Source of the DNA: Daucus carota subsp. sativus
Lineage: Eukaryota > Streptophyta > Magnoliopsida > Apiales > Apiaceae
Direction: 5' to 3'
Assembly: GCF_001625215.2 (NCBI RefSeq)
Contig: NC_030386.2
Location: 22,538,545-22,602,544 of the forward strand
Length of the DNA: 64,000 bases
In this document: positions 34,509 to 47,641 of the stretch, in pieces
How the letters are laid out: every line of letters begins with the position of its first letter
Numbering within the stretch: the stretch's first letter is position 1
Translations under genes and position numbers: made by a program
Notes under the pieces: generated by a model
Database searches by the model: none
What the model was told of the DNA's origin: nothing
The model's input: only the letters and a program-made list of their open reading frames with translations

Positions 34509-37500
34509 CACTACACCATATATGGCTTTCAGCAACACCTGAAAATGTGTGTCCAAAAGCCCAAAAACTGTTGCTGAAAGCAAAAAAACAGGCTATGGCT
34601 ACACTTTTGTCAAATTAGAGAGTGTTACAAAAATCGCCGCTACCATAGGGGTCTGAGGTAACACTTTTGGTTGTTTATAACTACACCCCAAAAAGTGTAG
34701 GTGAAGACCCTCTATGCCAACACCATGGGGTCTGTGGCTACACCATTTTTTATGTTGTTATAGACCTATACCAACACCAATTTCTTTATAGTTACATCAA
34801 TTACAGTGTTGTTATAAACATATGCCTACACTTATTTATTACTACTGCTACACTATATTACGGAACACTATTTTTTTAGCTACACTCTTGAACACTATGC
34901 CTACACCCTTTTCTGAAATACATATATTATTGGTTACACCTTTTTATTCTTTTGCCAACATATACACTTTAGCACTTTGTCAATGACTACATTTTGAAGG
35001 CACATTACTAACACTTCCAATGAAAAAATGCACAATATGGGTACTGAAAATATTATTTTCCCTTAAAACTTGTGAAGCATTCCAATACATAAAACCATCC
35101 AAAATAACATAATTAGGCTACTCAAAGCAAAGCCATCCTAATATACGACAAATTACCCAAATTTAAGTCTAAACCAACAATCCAACCAACGCAAAGTACC
35201 AACCAACATATTAAAGCTAAGTACGGACAAGATCACTGCATTCTCAGGTAATTTGTACTCGTAGTTGTCTTTTCGTTTTCGTGTCTCAAAGTGTTGAGCG
35301 GACGACCAAAAGCAACCAAGCCATATGCAAATTGTGTGATATTTGTGTGGTCCAAACAGTTAGGCAATTTGTTCTTAGAACTCCGTTCTAAAATGATGCC
35401 TTCATAATATTAGTCTGCTCTGAATTCCTGCATTTAAGATAGAGAATAATAATTGTAACTGAAAATTGGGCAATAAAATCATTTACAGAAACTATATATT
35501 TTACATTTACTAGGAATGTTAATTCAGAGGGTGTTACAGAATGAACTGCTTTAAAAAATTTATAACAAGGATTTACTTAAAAATCCTTGTAGTGAGTATT
35601 CCTCGTCAAAAATCACATATGGTCCATTCAATTACAAGGAAGTTTTGACAATGCCTGGATATACATTGTTACATAGCCACATACAATACAACACATCATC
35701 CAGTAGCAACGAACATGAAACTTTTACCAATTATAATTTATATAAATGGCAATGAACTAATCAATTTATGTTGCATGCTGAATAAGCATAACAATGATAG
35801 GATAATAAAAAAATAAGACAACCTTTATATTACTATTACCTGTTGCACATTATAACATCTTGTCTGACTAGAAATTTGAACCTTGAAGTATATTATTTCA
35901 TTAGTACTATGTTACCCCTCCTATACTAGTGTTAATTTTATTTTTAGGATTCTTAGGGAATTCTTTTCTATCAAGGAGAGCATCAAAGCTTTTGCCTATT
36001 AAATACATTTCAAGAGCTCAAAATTGTCCTACTATAAAGTCTTTTAAACTTGTGGTGCAACACTTTGTCAATTTAAAAGAGTACAAAATTGTATTACAGT
36101 GTGAGACTATGCACAGTTTTACACAGGAACATAATTTATAACACAAACTTCTCGCACTCAAAAAAATTGGGAATTGCAAATTAGGTAACAAAATAAAGAC
36201 ACAGAAAGGTTATACACTTACGTATTGGCTGACCAAGACTACTGCAATGTCAATGTCCTCTCTAGCTGTGAACTCTTTGAATGAATTTCAATTTATTTGA
36301 CAGCAGTTTCTGAAATTAACAATTATATAAGAAATCATAAAAAATATAGTCAACTTATTATTAATGCAGAACATGGCATAATAGCAGGCAACCCAAAAAT
36401 TATTATAGTATTCCCCCTTATGTCAACATTTCTAACTCCAGCAAGTAGATCCCCAATTATTGTGTCATGCATAGAAGATTAATCACTAACAAATTATTTA
36501 ACTTTGTATCAAATGTCAGGACAATCCTATATTTTTAGAGCATTCTGCAAGCTAATACTACTAGGAATATTTGCACTTAAGATCAGGGAGAATTTGTTTT
36601 CTTTCTTTTATGAAGTGGACGATAAAATCATTTACAGAAAATATATATGCACCTGATCGTATGCTTCATATAGAACTGCTAGAACTATCTTTCTGGCACA
36701 ATATTGGACGAGTTTTACTTTCATTTTAACATTATAAAAATACACTAGAATTATAAGAACAAGAAATAACTAAATTTCTCAAAAAAGGAGGAGCAATTGC
36801 ACATGTATAAAGTCTCTTTGTAAATAGAAAACAACAATTTTCTACTTTCCTGTTTTCAGTTGTCAATGGCAAAAGGTCCAGAAACCCGATTCCTGCGTGA
36901 TGTCGAGATCATCTTGCTATGAGGATCAAGTTGAGGCACTTTCCTGTTATGTGAAGGTTACTTGATACTACAAATGATGAGACAAATTACTAGAAAAGAG
37001 AATTAAAATGATGCAGCAATGGAAGCATGGAAGAGGCAATTTTCTGTAAAAACCAATTTAGACGGTAGATACAAAATTGTATAATGGAACAGGGCATAAT
37101 AGGATCATTGTGGCACAACATCCATCTTGCATTAGCAATTATTCGACCTAAAACCGACTATTAGAACCCTGCTTTCCATAGTTACAAATTGCTCAAGAGT
37201 GGATCCTCTTGTGGAACTGTACATATAGGATGAAAGCATAAGAATACTTTTGGAAGTTACCTGTTTAAAGAACCCATACATAAGTGCAACCGTCCAGAGA
37301 GTATTCTTAAGACGATTTTGAATACCACGAGTCATTTATACATTCCATACGAACATCACACAAATATCTATACAAAAACAGTAAAAAGGTGATTTATACA
37401 ATTTTAGTGATATCCAGATATGTTCTATAGTTATGTGCAAGTGCATTCAGCGTATAGACAACCATGTGAGATCTCTAAACAGTATGGCTACCAAAGAAGA

Positions 37501-38506
37501 ATATTGTATATTGAGTGGACCATAAAAATCTTGATAATATACCTTGTTCTTATTCAACATAGACAACTAAATCAGCTACTTAAGTTTAGGGTAGTTTGAT
37601 GCAATAATAATGATATATAATGTATCTACAAACAAATAAATACATCTTGCATAGACAACTAAAAAGACATGTATTTAGAAACAATTAACAAATAAACAAG
37701 AGCATAAATTTTTAAAACCAAATCAGCTACTTAAGAACCCTAATACAAACCCCCAAATGTAAACCTCAATTGTACAAGCAGTCAGAACCCCAATAATTAA
37801 ACCCCTATTAAGCATACAGTCAATTAAAACCCCAATTAACACCCTAATTTTGTAATTAAATAAGGTACCTGAAGAAGCCCCAATTATCATCTTAAGAACC
37901 TTAGTGCAAACCCAGTCGCTGAAGAACCCACCGCCCCCATTAAGAGCAGAAGAAGCGTAGTTTGAACCCCATACTTGAAACCCCTTTTACAATCACGGCC
38001 CCGCTTTATAACTCGTTGCTGGAGATCCCTAATTGAAAATTTAATTGCTTGAGAAGTGAGTGAGAGTGAGTCCTGAGCGTGAGAAAGTAGCGAGAGAGAT
38101 GTGCCGGAGGGATTGCGAGAGAGATGTGTGAGAGAGGGTGGTTTGAGAGAGACGTGTTCGAAAGAGGGTGCAGTGAGTTGAGAGATTCAGAGCTGTAAGT
38201 AATTTCATTTAACGCGCTGCAATGAAAATATTTGTAATTTTACTCTAACCCGCCTTTAGTAATTTATGTCCCCGCCTATTTTTATTAAATTTGGTTACAC
38301 TTTTTATATGGAGCAATGGTTACACGTAATTTAACGTAGCCATAGATATCATATCTTGTATACGGTGACAATTATTTATATTAATGGCAACGATAAAAAA
38401 CAGTGTAGCCATAGATCAATTTTGCTCAATTTTAAGGCATGTAAGGCTACACTTTTGCTTGTAACAACCGAAAAAAATGTTGTTAAATCCAATATATGGT
38501 GTAGTG
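34509..38506. mobile_element. Non-autonomous CACTA (En/Spm-type) element, ~4.0 kb
   Basis: The left end is CACTACACCATATATGG and the right end CCAATATATGGTGTAGTG. The inverted match continues for about 28 bp, flanked by a TTT target duplication. Subterminal regions carry many short copies of a CTACAC(TTTTTG)-like motif in both orientations, as expected for transposase binding. No transposase frame is present. On the minus strand 38150-37870 looks like a 5'-UTR exon (CT-rich leader, then GGCTTCTTCAG before GTACC), perhaps a relic of the parent element's gene. Confidence 0.9.
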
Positions 38507-38539
38507 TTTTTATACGTGTCTTTATCCTATAATGCTAGA

Positions 38540-38945
38540 GTTTTTAGTTTTTACAGCTTTTGACCTGCTTGTTCATTATATTCTGCCAACCCAGTCAGTA
38601 AAGAAAATTTGATGCTATGCCCTAAATATCACAAATTAGTGGCACGCCAAACATACCACAATTTAGGAGGATGGGTCCAATAAACTGCATCACCAAACCA
38701 GGGCCTAGTCAGGGAGTCTGAATACTGGCCAGCAGGATCATATTAAAATCTACTACTGTAAACATATTTTTTCAGTGGTGTTAAAACTGAGATTCCTCAC
38801 TATATTTTAGAGGCTCGGTTGAAGCCGCTGCAAATACATTGGCTTCGTTCCCATTACTAATAAATAATAATAAACTAGAAATTCACCGAGGATCATATTA
38901 CTCTTAAGAAGTCTATAATCATAAACACCTGCAACTTAATTTACA
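38540..38945. repeat. Copy of the RLK7-like gene's 3' flank (left)
   Basis: It matches 41880-42275 in direct orientation with scattered differences and small indels (shared CAACCCAGTCAGTAAAGAA, GGATCATATTAAAATCTACT). The right copy abuts the RLK7-like gene, so this left one is the displaced duplicate. Confidence 0.85.
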
Positions 38946-39580
38946 AATAGTATGCAGAATGGTTTGAATCATGTATTCTGATTGGTTAGCTTCATCAAGA
39001 TGATGTACCTAGATTAGGAGTTAGGTATCGGACCTCAGGACTAGTTCTTTGCCGGATGGACTAGCATGTTGGAGCCGCCTTAGCAGAAGACTCTTGAAGA
39101 CTTTAGAAGACTAGTTGATAAGCCACTGTTTTGGCGTGGGTTTATCTCCAAGAGACCTACCTCTAATCGAATTAGGTCTCCTGGACACCTATAACTATGT
39201 ATGGTTTGATCTTTATAAATACAGGGTACATAGGCACATTGAAGGGATATCAAGAGTTGAATCTTTCGTACAAGATCACTAATTGTTTGGTATTATCGAT
39301 TTAAATATTTAAACACGTTCTATTAAATTTTGGTTTGCGATAAAACCAAAATAAAATTTTTGGTCAGGAGTTTTGGTTTTTTTGAGCTGCTAGTTTGGTT
39401 TTGGAATGCTGGTATTTTGGTTTAGTTGTACTGATCTTTAGAGTGGAGTAGAGGTTTTGGTGCTTTTGTGTTTGTGGAGATAAATATTTGAATAGATTTT
39501 GAGTTAGATAGATTGGTTAATTTGTTTTCGTTATTTGCCTCTAACGAGTTTGTTCGTCTTTAAATTCTTCTAGTTATATA

Positions 39581-39861
39581 CTCCCTCCGTCCCTCTCATT
39601 TCTTATCGAATGGGTTGGGCACGGAGGTTAAGAAATAGGAATAAAGTAGTGGAAAAGAGAAAGAAAAATGGGTGAAGTGGTGGGACCCATTAATTTTTAA
39701 TGTATAAAAAGAAGATAGTTGAGTAAAAGTAGTGTGAAAAGGAAAGAAAAGTGGAGAAGTGGCGGGACCCATTGACTATTTTTGGTAAGTTTTGTAATGT
39801 AAAGAATTGGATGGGACACCCCAAAAAGGAAAGTGTAAAGAAATGGAAGGGACGGAGGGAG
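39581..39861. mobile_element. Stowaway-type MITE, 281 bp, TA target duplication
   Basis: The ends are CTCCCTCCGTCCC and GGGACGGAGGGAG, flanked by TA. Copies A (near 20160) and B (near 27175) show the empty site TTATATATAATTTAAC. Confidence 0.95.
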
Positions 39862-41254
39862 TATAATTTAACGAGGATTTGATATACTCGTAAGGGGATT
39901 ACAAATAGTGTTAAAAATGTATTTCATAGTTAGGCATTTTCTTAATAACTTTCATAGTTACAACTGTTTTAGTAACATTATTTATTGCAAGTTGAAGTGA
40001 CTAATCATGGTATCAATGCCGGAGATTTTGAAACTCTTGATAAGATAGTTTCCTAGTTGAAAAGGAAGTGGTTACAAAACTGTCACTCCATCACTCGAAT
40101 ATGTTATTTTCGTTTATAATATATAGTTTAGTATTCCATTATTAGTCTGTAGTATCAATGGAGTTTACCATTCTTGCTATCTAGTTGCATATTGAATGAT
40201 TGTGACATTAAAATTCAAGTTACACGGATTGGCTATTGTTTTTTACTGTAAGAAAAAGGTCAACTAGCCCACCTACCGCCTCCAATCCACCTAGTCTTGA
40301 TTTTTCTGGTGCCCCCGGCCCATTTGTTGTCATCATCGGCCCAGCTCTTCATGTGTGGGCCTATGTAGACCCATTTTCAAGTGTGGGCGCTTATAGACTC
40401 ATGATACATTTTGTGACAATTATAAATAATCATATGTAACATTTCAATTATCATTTCAATCCAACCTCTTTTTTATCATCTACCCATACCCCTTCCCATC
40501 TCTTTATATCTGAAACCCTATAATATATGCCGCCGTCTTTCTCACTTTTGTGAAAACGATCTATCAAGCTTACTACCGAATTCAATTGTTATAAACACAA
40601 CTGATCCTCATAAATTAAAGTCTCAGAAACACTGCCACACTTAAAATCGCATTGTTATATCTTGATATATGCTTGATTTATTTGCTAGATTTACGATTTT
40701 TTGAATCTTCATTCTTTTATGCCTGTAATGACCATCTCCCAATTTGGGTAAATAAATCGGTAAGTTATTTTTCAAACCGATTTGTGGTATATTACGTCTG
40801 GATCCGATTAAAAAATTTCATCTTACATGATACATGTATTAATTTTGAGTTTCTAAGTCTTCGGATGCAGATTAAATTTCATGTTTTGGATAAACAAAAA
40901 TTCGTATTGCTAATTTGATAAATAATATTTTGTAGTTGTCTATACTCTTTAGTTTCAATAACTTTGAAGTCCTAAAGTCTTTGGATGCAAATCAAATTTC
41001 ATATATAAGATAAACGGAAATGGAAATTCGTATTGCTGATTTGATATATAATATTTTCTAATTGTTTATGCTCTCTAGTTTCGATTGTGATATATTTGTT
41101 GGTGGTCCAATTATGGCATCAACAATTATTTGGCACATTTCATATTTGTTGTTACTCTTTTAATTTGGTCCATATAATATTTTGTTATAGAATTTATAAT
41201 CAAATTTTAGATTATTTAATTTTTTAAATAAATATTTTATACTTACAGTAAACA

Positions 41255-41469
41255 ATGAAGAAAGTGCTTCCAGACCTCTCCAGAGTTATCATGACTTTGA
41301 TGTCAACCAAAAAATTTGCTTACTCAACTGCACTCACATGTTTCATGAAAATTGCACTGTTCAATGACTTCGTCAGAAGAATACGTGCCCTTTGTGCCGC
41401 TGCAAACTACACGAGGATGAAGATCATTTGATTGTAGAAGAATGTCTAGCAGGGAGAGCATTCTCTTGA
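41255..41469 (+). pseudogene. RING-H2 finger pseudogene, copy C
   Basis: A deletion joins the first 12 codons (MKKVLPDLS...) directly to the DFDVNQKI region, so the first CPVC pair is lost. The CTHMFHENC and CPLCRCKL parts remain, with the TGA shared by copies A and B. It is non-functional. Confidence 0.82.
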
Positions 41470-41879
41470 TATCTTGGTTAATAGAAAATCATATTGTATA
41501 GCTTTGCACTTGATATAAGCATGTCAAGAATAGTCTCGTGATCCTATGTAATAATATAAATTTCGAGAAGTTGTGTACGTTGAATGATGGATATTATTTT
41601 CACGTGTTATGTAAATTCTATATGATTGAAATAGGTTTATAAATCATGAAAATTTGGAGTGTATTCTACTTGTGACTTCTTGGTTTTGCAAGGTAAATTT
41701 TGCTGTTATATTTGCCCTGTGTATAAATGTATATGTAACAGTATTGAAATAACAAGCAGAAATAGTTGTTTTGACTAGTGAATTGAATTAGATGTTCCGT
41801 ATGAAAGTAGATAACTGCGTTTGTTTTGGGACTCTTGACAGATGTTAACAGTTAACACTTCTCTTCTTGACAGTATTTA

Positions 41880-42275
41880 GTTTTTACAGCTTTTGACCTA
41901 CTTGTTCATTATGTTCTACCAACCCAGTCAGTAAAGAATAATGAAATATGCCCCGAATATCACAAGTTAGTGAGCAGGCCAAATACACAATTTAGGAGGA
42001 TGGTCCAATACACTGCATCACCCAACCAGGGGCCTAGTCAGGAGGAGTCTGAGCCACTAGCCACCAGGATCATATTAAAATCTACTACCGTAAACATATT
42101 TTTTCAGTGGTGTCGAAACTGAAATTCCTCGCTATATTTTAGAGGTTCAGTTGAAGCCGCCGCAAATACACTGGCTTCGCACCCATTACTAAAAATAAAC
42201 TAGAAATTCACCGAGATTTATATTGCTCTTAAGAAGTTTACAATCATTAACACCTACAACTTAATTTACAGATAG
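41880..42275. repeat. RLK7-like gene 3' flank (right copy, original location)
   Basis: This is the direct-repeat partner of 38540-38945. Together the two bracket copy C. Confidence 0.85.
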
Positions 42276-42399
42276 TCCTGTATCAACCGTCTGTGTATAA
42301 AATGATCTCCTATATTATCCATTTATCAGCTACTGCAAAAGCCATTCAGTACATTCCTTAGTATTGCAATGCTATGCAATACCAGAACTCTGCAATTTC

Positions 42400-45300
42400 T
42401 TATTGCCTGCTGTTTTGACCATCACTTTTGACAGTGGCTTCATCTGGTAGACAGGGTGCTACATCCTCCAGCATGTGTACTACCATTTTCATAGAAGGCC
42501 TTAATGTAGGAATCTTTATTGTGCAACGAATCGCGATGGTCAAAACCTTGGCAGCATCTTCCTTCAAGCGGTCTGAAATGGTTGAATCTACCAGATTAAT
42601 TGCCTTTTCTTCACTCCTCATCACTGTGTCACATACCCATTGGACTAAATCCTTATCTCCGAAATCAGGTTCAGTTGGCCTTCTTCCAGTAACCAATTCC
42701 ATTAGTACAACCCCGAAGCTGTAAACGTCACTCTTTTCGTCTACTTTGTATGCATATGCATATTCTTCAGCACCGACAAACACAAAACAATATTCAATAA
42801 AATTCTACTAAAGGAAAATAAATAAGACAAAATCATGCATTATTTAAAAGTAAAACATACCTGGAGCAATGTAGCCATATGTCCCTGCAATCAAGTGTGT
42901 CGTCCCCCTGAGTCCGTTAGGCTGAACTACTTTTGCTAGCCCAAAATCAGCAATCCTAGGCTTCATGTTCTCATCCAACAATATGTTACTCGATTTCACG
43001 TCCCGGTGTATCACTGGCCTATCACAACCATGATGCAGGTACTCCAATCCCCTTGCCGCTCCCAATGCTATCTCGTATCTGACACTCCAATCCATTCTGA
43101 TCTGCTGGCGAGTGTGTAACTGGTCCCATAAACTCCCATTTGGCATGAATTCGTAAACTAGCAGATGTGAGTCTTCACTGGTGATACTACAGTACAGCTT
43201 GACAACATTCACATGTCTTATTGAGCTCAATGTTGCAACCTCAGCATCGTACTCAGGTGTCCGGGTCTTTCCTTTTTCGAGCATAGGTGAGGTTGTCCCA
43301 AATTTATTCTCTCCACTGGAATCTTGTTTCCAAATGTGTTTAACAGCTAATTGTTTACCACAACTTAAGGTGACCTTGTACACACTTCCACATCCACCTT
43401 TACCTATCACATTCTCTTGTTTGAGTGCTTTTACTACCTCTTCTTCACCGAAGCTCAATATATGATACTGTTTTAAATCCCAAGAGTCACGTCTCTGCAT
43501 CGGACAATTCTCACTGTTTTTCCTTGGGCTTGCCAAAATTAAGGCTACAAGTAACAAAACCAACACAAATACCCCAGCAACAGAACAAGAGACGATTACT
43601 TTCGACTGAATTGACATTTTATTACCTGATGATGATGCACAAGGCCTCAAATTTCTGATGCCACTATCACTACACAGGCCCGGGTTTCCAACAAAGCTCT
43701 CACTGAACACATTAACTGATATAGAATCCGGTATACGCCCACTCAACTGGTTGTTTGACAAATCAAGAAGGCTTAATCTAGACGATGACAAACTCTCTGG
43801 AATTTTCCCAGAAAGTTTGTTATCTGATAGATTTAAGGAGTTTAAGGTCTGTAAATAACCAAGACTTGCAGGAATTTCACCATAAAGCGAATTTTTAGCA
43901 AGATTTAGGACATTCAAAGAACCACATGATCCTAATGAGTGTGGAATGGCACCAGAAAAATTGTTGCCATCTAAATAAAAGCTACTTAATCTTACCAGTT
44001 CTCCAACTGTTGATGGAATTTCACCAGAAAAATTGTTTGAACTCAACACAATTGTCTCCAAGGAAGAAGCGTCTGAAATGGTGCCAGGTAATTCTCCAGA
44101 GAATTGATTATGGGCTAGAAACAGCCGGGACAAATACTTGGCCTGTCCTATATCGCGTGTCACCGGACCTTCAAACTGATTGAATGCAAGATCAAGTATA
44201 CTTAAATTTGGCAACCCCCAAATTGCTGGAGGAACTGGGCCTGACAGAGAGTTATTACTTACCCGAAATCGATCCAAAGTTAAACAATTTGCATAAGTCT
44301 CAGGTATTTCGCCAGTAAAATTGTTTTGCAACAGAAGTATATCAACCATCTTACCTTCCTTACACATATCAGGTGGAATTGGACCAGTGAAAAAATTTTC
44401 TGCAACATCTATTGATTGAAAATCAGTCCAAGAACCAATCTTTTGTGGGAGAGAGCCCGTGAACCTGTTGGAATAAAGAGAGATTTCTCGAAGAAACTTG
44501 AAGTCTCCAAACTCCACTGGAACTTCTCCTGATAATTGATTTTCGAATAGCTGCAGTATTCCAAGGTTTGTTAAAGACTTCAGCTCAGAAATATCACCTT
44601 CAAGGCTGTTATTTGAAGCATCCAGGGCCTCAAGGTTGGAAAGATTTCCAAACCCAACAGGAAATTTTCCGGAAAGATTATTATCATAGAGAAAAAGGTC
44701 AGAAAGTTTGGTGAGTTTTGTGATTCCAACTGGGATTTTACCAAACAAGAAATTGGCCGAAAGCTCAAGATGTTCAAGCAGAGTAAGCCTTCCAATATCC
44801 TCTGGAATTTGACCTTCAATACTTGAGTTTGTGAGGTAAAGCCAATACAATTTCTCAAGTTTCAGTATTTCCAGAGGAAACAGATTCTTTTCAAAAAGAT
44901 TGTCACCTAGACTCAAGAAACTTAAGCTTGTAAGATTTTCCAATGATTTCCAAGGAAAGGAGCCCGAAACTCCACTCAAATTCAAACTCAAGAACTCGAG
45001 TTTTGTTAACGAAGACAAGTCAGGAACTCCCCCAGAAAAGAAATTCCAACCCAAATCCAAGTACTTTAAATTAGTACAATTTCTCAAATGATCACTAATA
45101 TCACCAACCAAAGAGTTATTCCCTAGTGAAACTTTTTCAAGTGACTCAAGAGAACATATTGCATCAAATGGAACAGTCCCTACAAGATTTTGTAAAGGAA
45201 GATTAATTTCTCTGACCATTTGATTAGTATCACAAACTATCCCAGTGAAGTTGCATGGACTATTTTCTGATGACCATGTACTAAAAACATGTGAATTCGA

Positions 45301-45492
45301 GTTTTCGAGATTCGACTTGAGTTTGAGAAGGACTTGAAGCTCATCTGAAGTTGCAGGAAGAACCAGAGCTGAGAAAAAGAGGGCGATGAGGAGGAGGAAT
45401 GTCCGGTGACCGGAGATGTTGTAAGGCAACATGGCAGCAAGTTGAGTGGAAAGATTTGGTAGAGGTGGTTTGTAAATTGGACAGACACTCAT
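42400..45492 (-). CDS. LRR receptor-like kinase, RLK7/HAIKU2 type (LRR-RLK XI)
   Basis: Two exons, 45492-42861 and 42764-42400, separated by a 96-nt intron, give 998 aa. If the second Met (45432) is the start, the signal peptide is MLPYNISGHRTFLLLIALFF onward. About 20 LRRs follow (repeated LxxLxLxxNxLSGxIP), then a membrane span near residue 630-653 (VFVLVLLLVALILA). The kinase domain has GKGGCGSVYK (~696), LAVKHIW, HRDVKSSNILLDE (~827), ADFGLAK and GTYGYIAPEYAYAYKVDEK. The intron position after the APE codon is typical of the group. AGTYGYIAPEY and SSIRHVNVVKLYCSIT favour RLK7 over HAIKU2. Family members perceive secreted peptides in immunity, germination or seed growth. All catalytic residues are present. 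Confidence 0.93.
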
Positions 45493-47521
45493 AAAAGAAA
45501 AGGGGTGTGAAAATTAGACTAGTTGAGTGCAGAGAATATTTTGCATGAGGATTCGGGGTGGCTGTGCAGAGCAGGATTCACACGTTGAGGGACTTCATGC
45601 GACTCATTTACTCCGTGTGCCCATTAGCTACCTACTTTGACATTCACAAAGTTGATTAGTCAAAAGCTTTCTGTGTCAATCTATGTTCCAAAAGATACTG
45701 GATTATAACAATAATAGTCTATTCCCTGTAAGAAAAATGTTTCCTAAACCTTTCAATTATAAAATATCACCGCTCTGAAATTTTGAGAAAACTGATCACT
45801 TTACCATAATATAGAACTCAGACTCATATTTTAACTCCTACGACCTTCTCATAACTTATTAAGGACTAAAAAAACCGGCCACTTCCGAAAAATGAATATA
45901 TAATTTTTTTATATTTGCTTTGTAACTCAAACACAAAAATTGACGACTACAATTTACAAAATACAGAACATGCAAACTCAAAAATATCAAATATCAGTCG
46001 AACAGAAAATATTTGCTGAAATAAACTATTGATTATAATTGTATTGGCGTAAATTTAGTCAATTAACTCTTACAGGTGGTTTTGTAAAAAAAAAAAAAAA
46101 AACTCCTGTAAACGTATAATCATTCAAATAATTACTGTATAGTATCAATAGAGATGGAGGAGCAGAGAACCTGAAGAATCGAAAGTGAAGATGAGGTGGA
46201 TAAAATTTTTTGACGAGTGAATCCACGAGTCTTGGTTATTGGAGCAAGAGCTGCAAAACAATTAAGCAAATTATTGGTTATAAATTATGTTAGTCGGAGG
46301 TAATGGCATATTAACAATCACGATACTACAAAACATAATAAAAATTACTGTGTGGTGGTCTTGACACCGAGATTAATGATGTTCGCCGGGTGACAGTCGA
46401 ATACTAGTAACAATTAGTTATCGTTAGAGAATGAGGATATGACAAGACTTGATTTATATTGATGATGGCTGCAGAAATGAGAAGATAATAAAAATAACCT
46501 GAAAAAGTAAAAGATAAAAAATTTTGTGAGAGGGTATATAAAATTTTATAGAAACTTATAAATTAGGAAAATATAAGTATATTCTTATTGTAGAATAAGA
46601 TGTTATGCTTTTGCATCAAAAAAAGATATTATGCTTTTGTCAGGGATACATCATAACTGGATTTATATTTTTCTTGCAATATATACATTTTCTACTTGAA
46701 TTATCCATTCTTATATGTCTCTTTACTTGTCTTGATTTTCGAGATCATGTAAAGAAATTTTATGGATTAATCAGATTTTAAAATTTTATTTTCTAACGTC
46801 CAAAGATATCTTTCACGTATCTTTCGGTTAGATGATAACTTTGTTAAATGAAAAGAATCCCCGATACGATTATTGTATTTATGATACAGCTTATCCATAA
46901 GTACGTAATATATACGTCGTAATTAAGTTAGTTTCATAACAACTTGAATTTAATATTCTTACCATGAACATTCAACATAAAAAGGTAAAAGATCAATATT
47001 GAAATCAATTATTCTATATTTAACTAAAGCTAAAATTTAGAGATCAATAAAATTTGAAATTAATAAACTTTCTAATATTAAAAATATTCTAAAGTTATAT
47101 GTTCTGAATTTCAAGATTTAATATATGTCTTCAAGTCTACATGATCCCGTTGCAAATTCAAGATCTCTTACAACAAAATAAGGTTGTCGAAGAGTCTTTT
47201 CGTTTGCGGCAAAATTGTATTGTAAAATCACTTTTACTTAGAGTAAAATAATCTTCAAAGGAGTTGCAATGAAGTGGAGTTATTAAAATATATTCTACCA
47301 CAGGACAACTTATCAATAAATCACATTATCAGCGGTTGACAAGTCAAGAATACAACAACAAAATAGAGTTCGCAATACAAATAGATAGTATTTTGAATAA
47401 ATTAATTAATAATATAATTGAAACAAACATCCAACACTAGTATAATTACAAATGAGAGATTTTTATTGATATAAATTTTTATGATCATTATTATTAATAA
47501 GACGAGAGCAAATAAATATTC
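45493..47521. other. Intergenic, promoter side of RLK7-like gene
   Basis: The first few hundred bases should hold the RLK7-like promoter. No gene, RNA or clear repeat was recognised in the rest, which is AT-rich. Confidence 0.5.
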
Positions 47522-47641
47522 GAGTGCGATCATGTCAGCATTAATATACCGGATCACATCAGAACTTCGAAGTTAAGCGTGCTTGAACGAGAGTAGTACT
47601 AGGATGGGTGATCCCCTTGAAAGTTTCCGTGTTACACCCTT
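47522..47641 (+). rRNA. Decayed 5S rRNA-like sequence
   Basis: It aligns over its full ~120 bp to plant 5S rRNA. GTGCGATCAT, GTTAAGCGTGCTT and GAGAGTAGTACTAGGATGGG are kept, and a T-run follows. Many mostly transition-type differences make it unlikely to be an active gene. It is a single copy here, not an array. It could be an isolated 5S relic or the 5S part of a Cassandra-type TRIM terminal repeat; no second terminal repeat is visible. Confidence 0.8.

Larger units (their letters stand above)
38946..41703. repeat. Dispersed RING-H2-bearing repeat, copy C
   Basis: It starts TATGCAGAATGGTTTGAATC, like copy A at 15903, and runs uninterrupted through the position where copy A carries the LINE. 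It stops at about 41703, before any kinase sequence. It contains a Stowaway-type MITE (39581-39861) absent from A and B. Confidence 0.85.

Noticed and set aside
36297-37335. Short frames inside 34.5-38.5 kb as captured host genes
   Set aside because: They have no recognisable domain and lie in the AT-rich interior of the CACTA element.
38540-42275. A retrotransposon with ~400-bp terminal repeats
   Set aside because: The repeats are the 3' flank of the RLK7-like gene, lack TG...CA ends, and the enclosed sequence is the RING-H2 repeat with no retrotransposon domain.
47522-47641. A functional 5S rRNA gene
   Set aside because: Too many differences spread over the sequence, and no tandem array.
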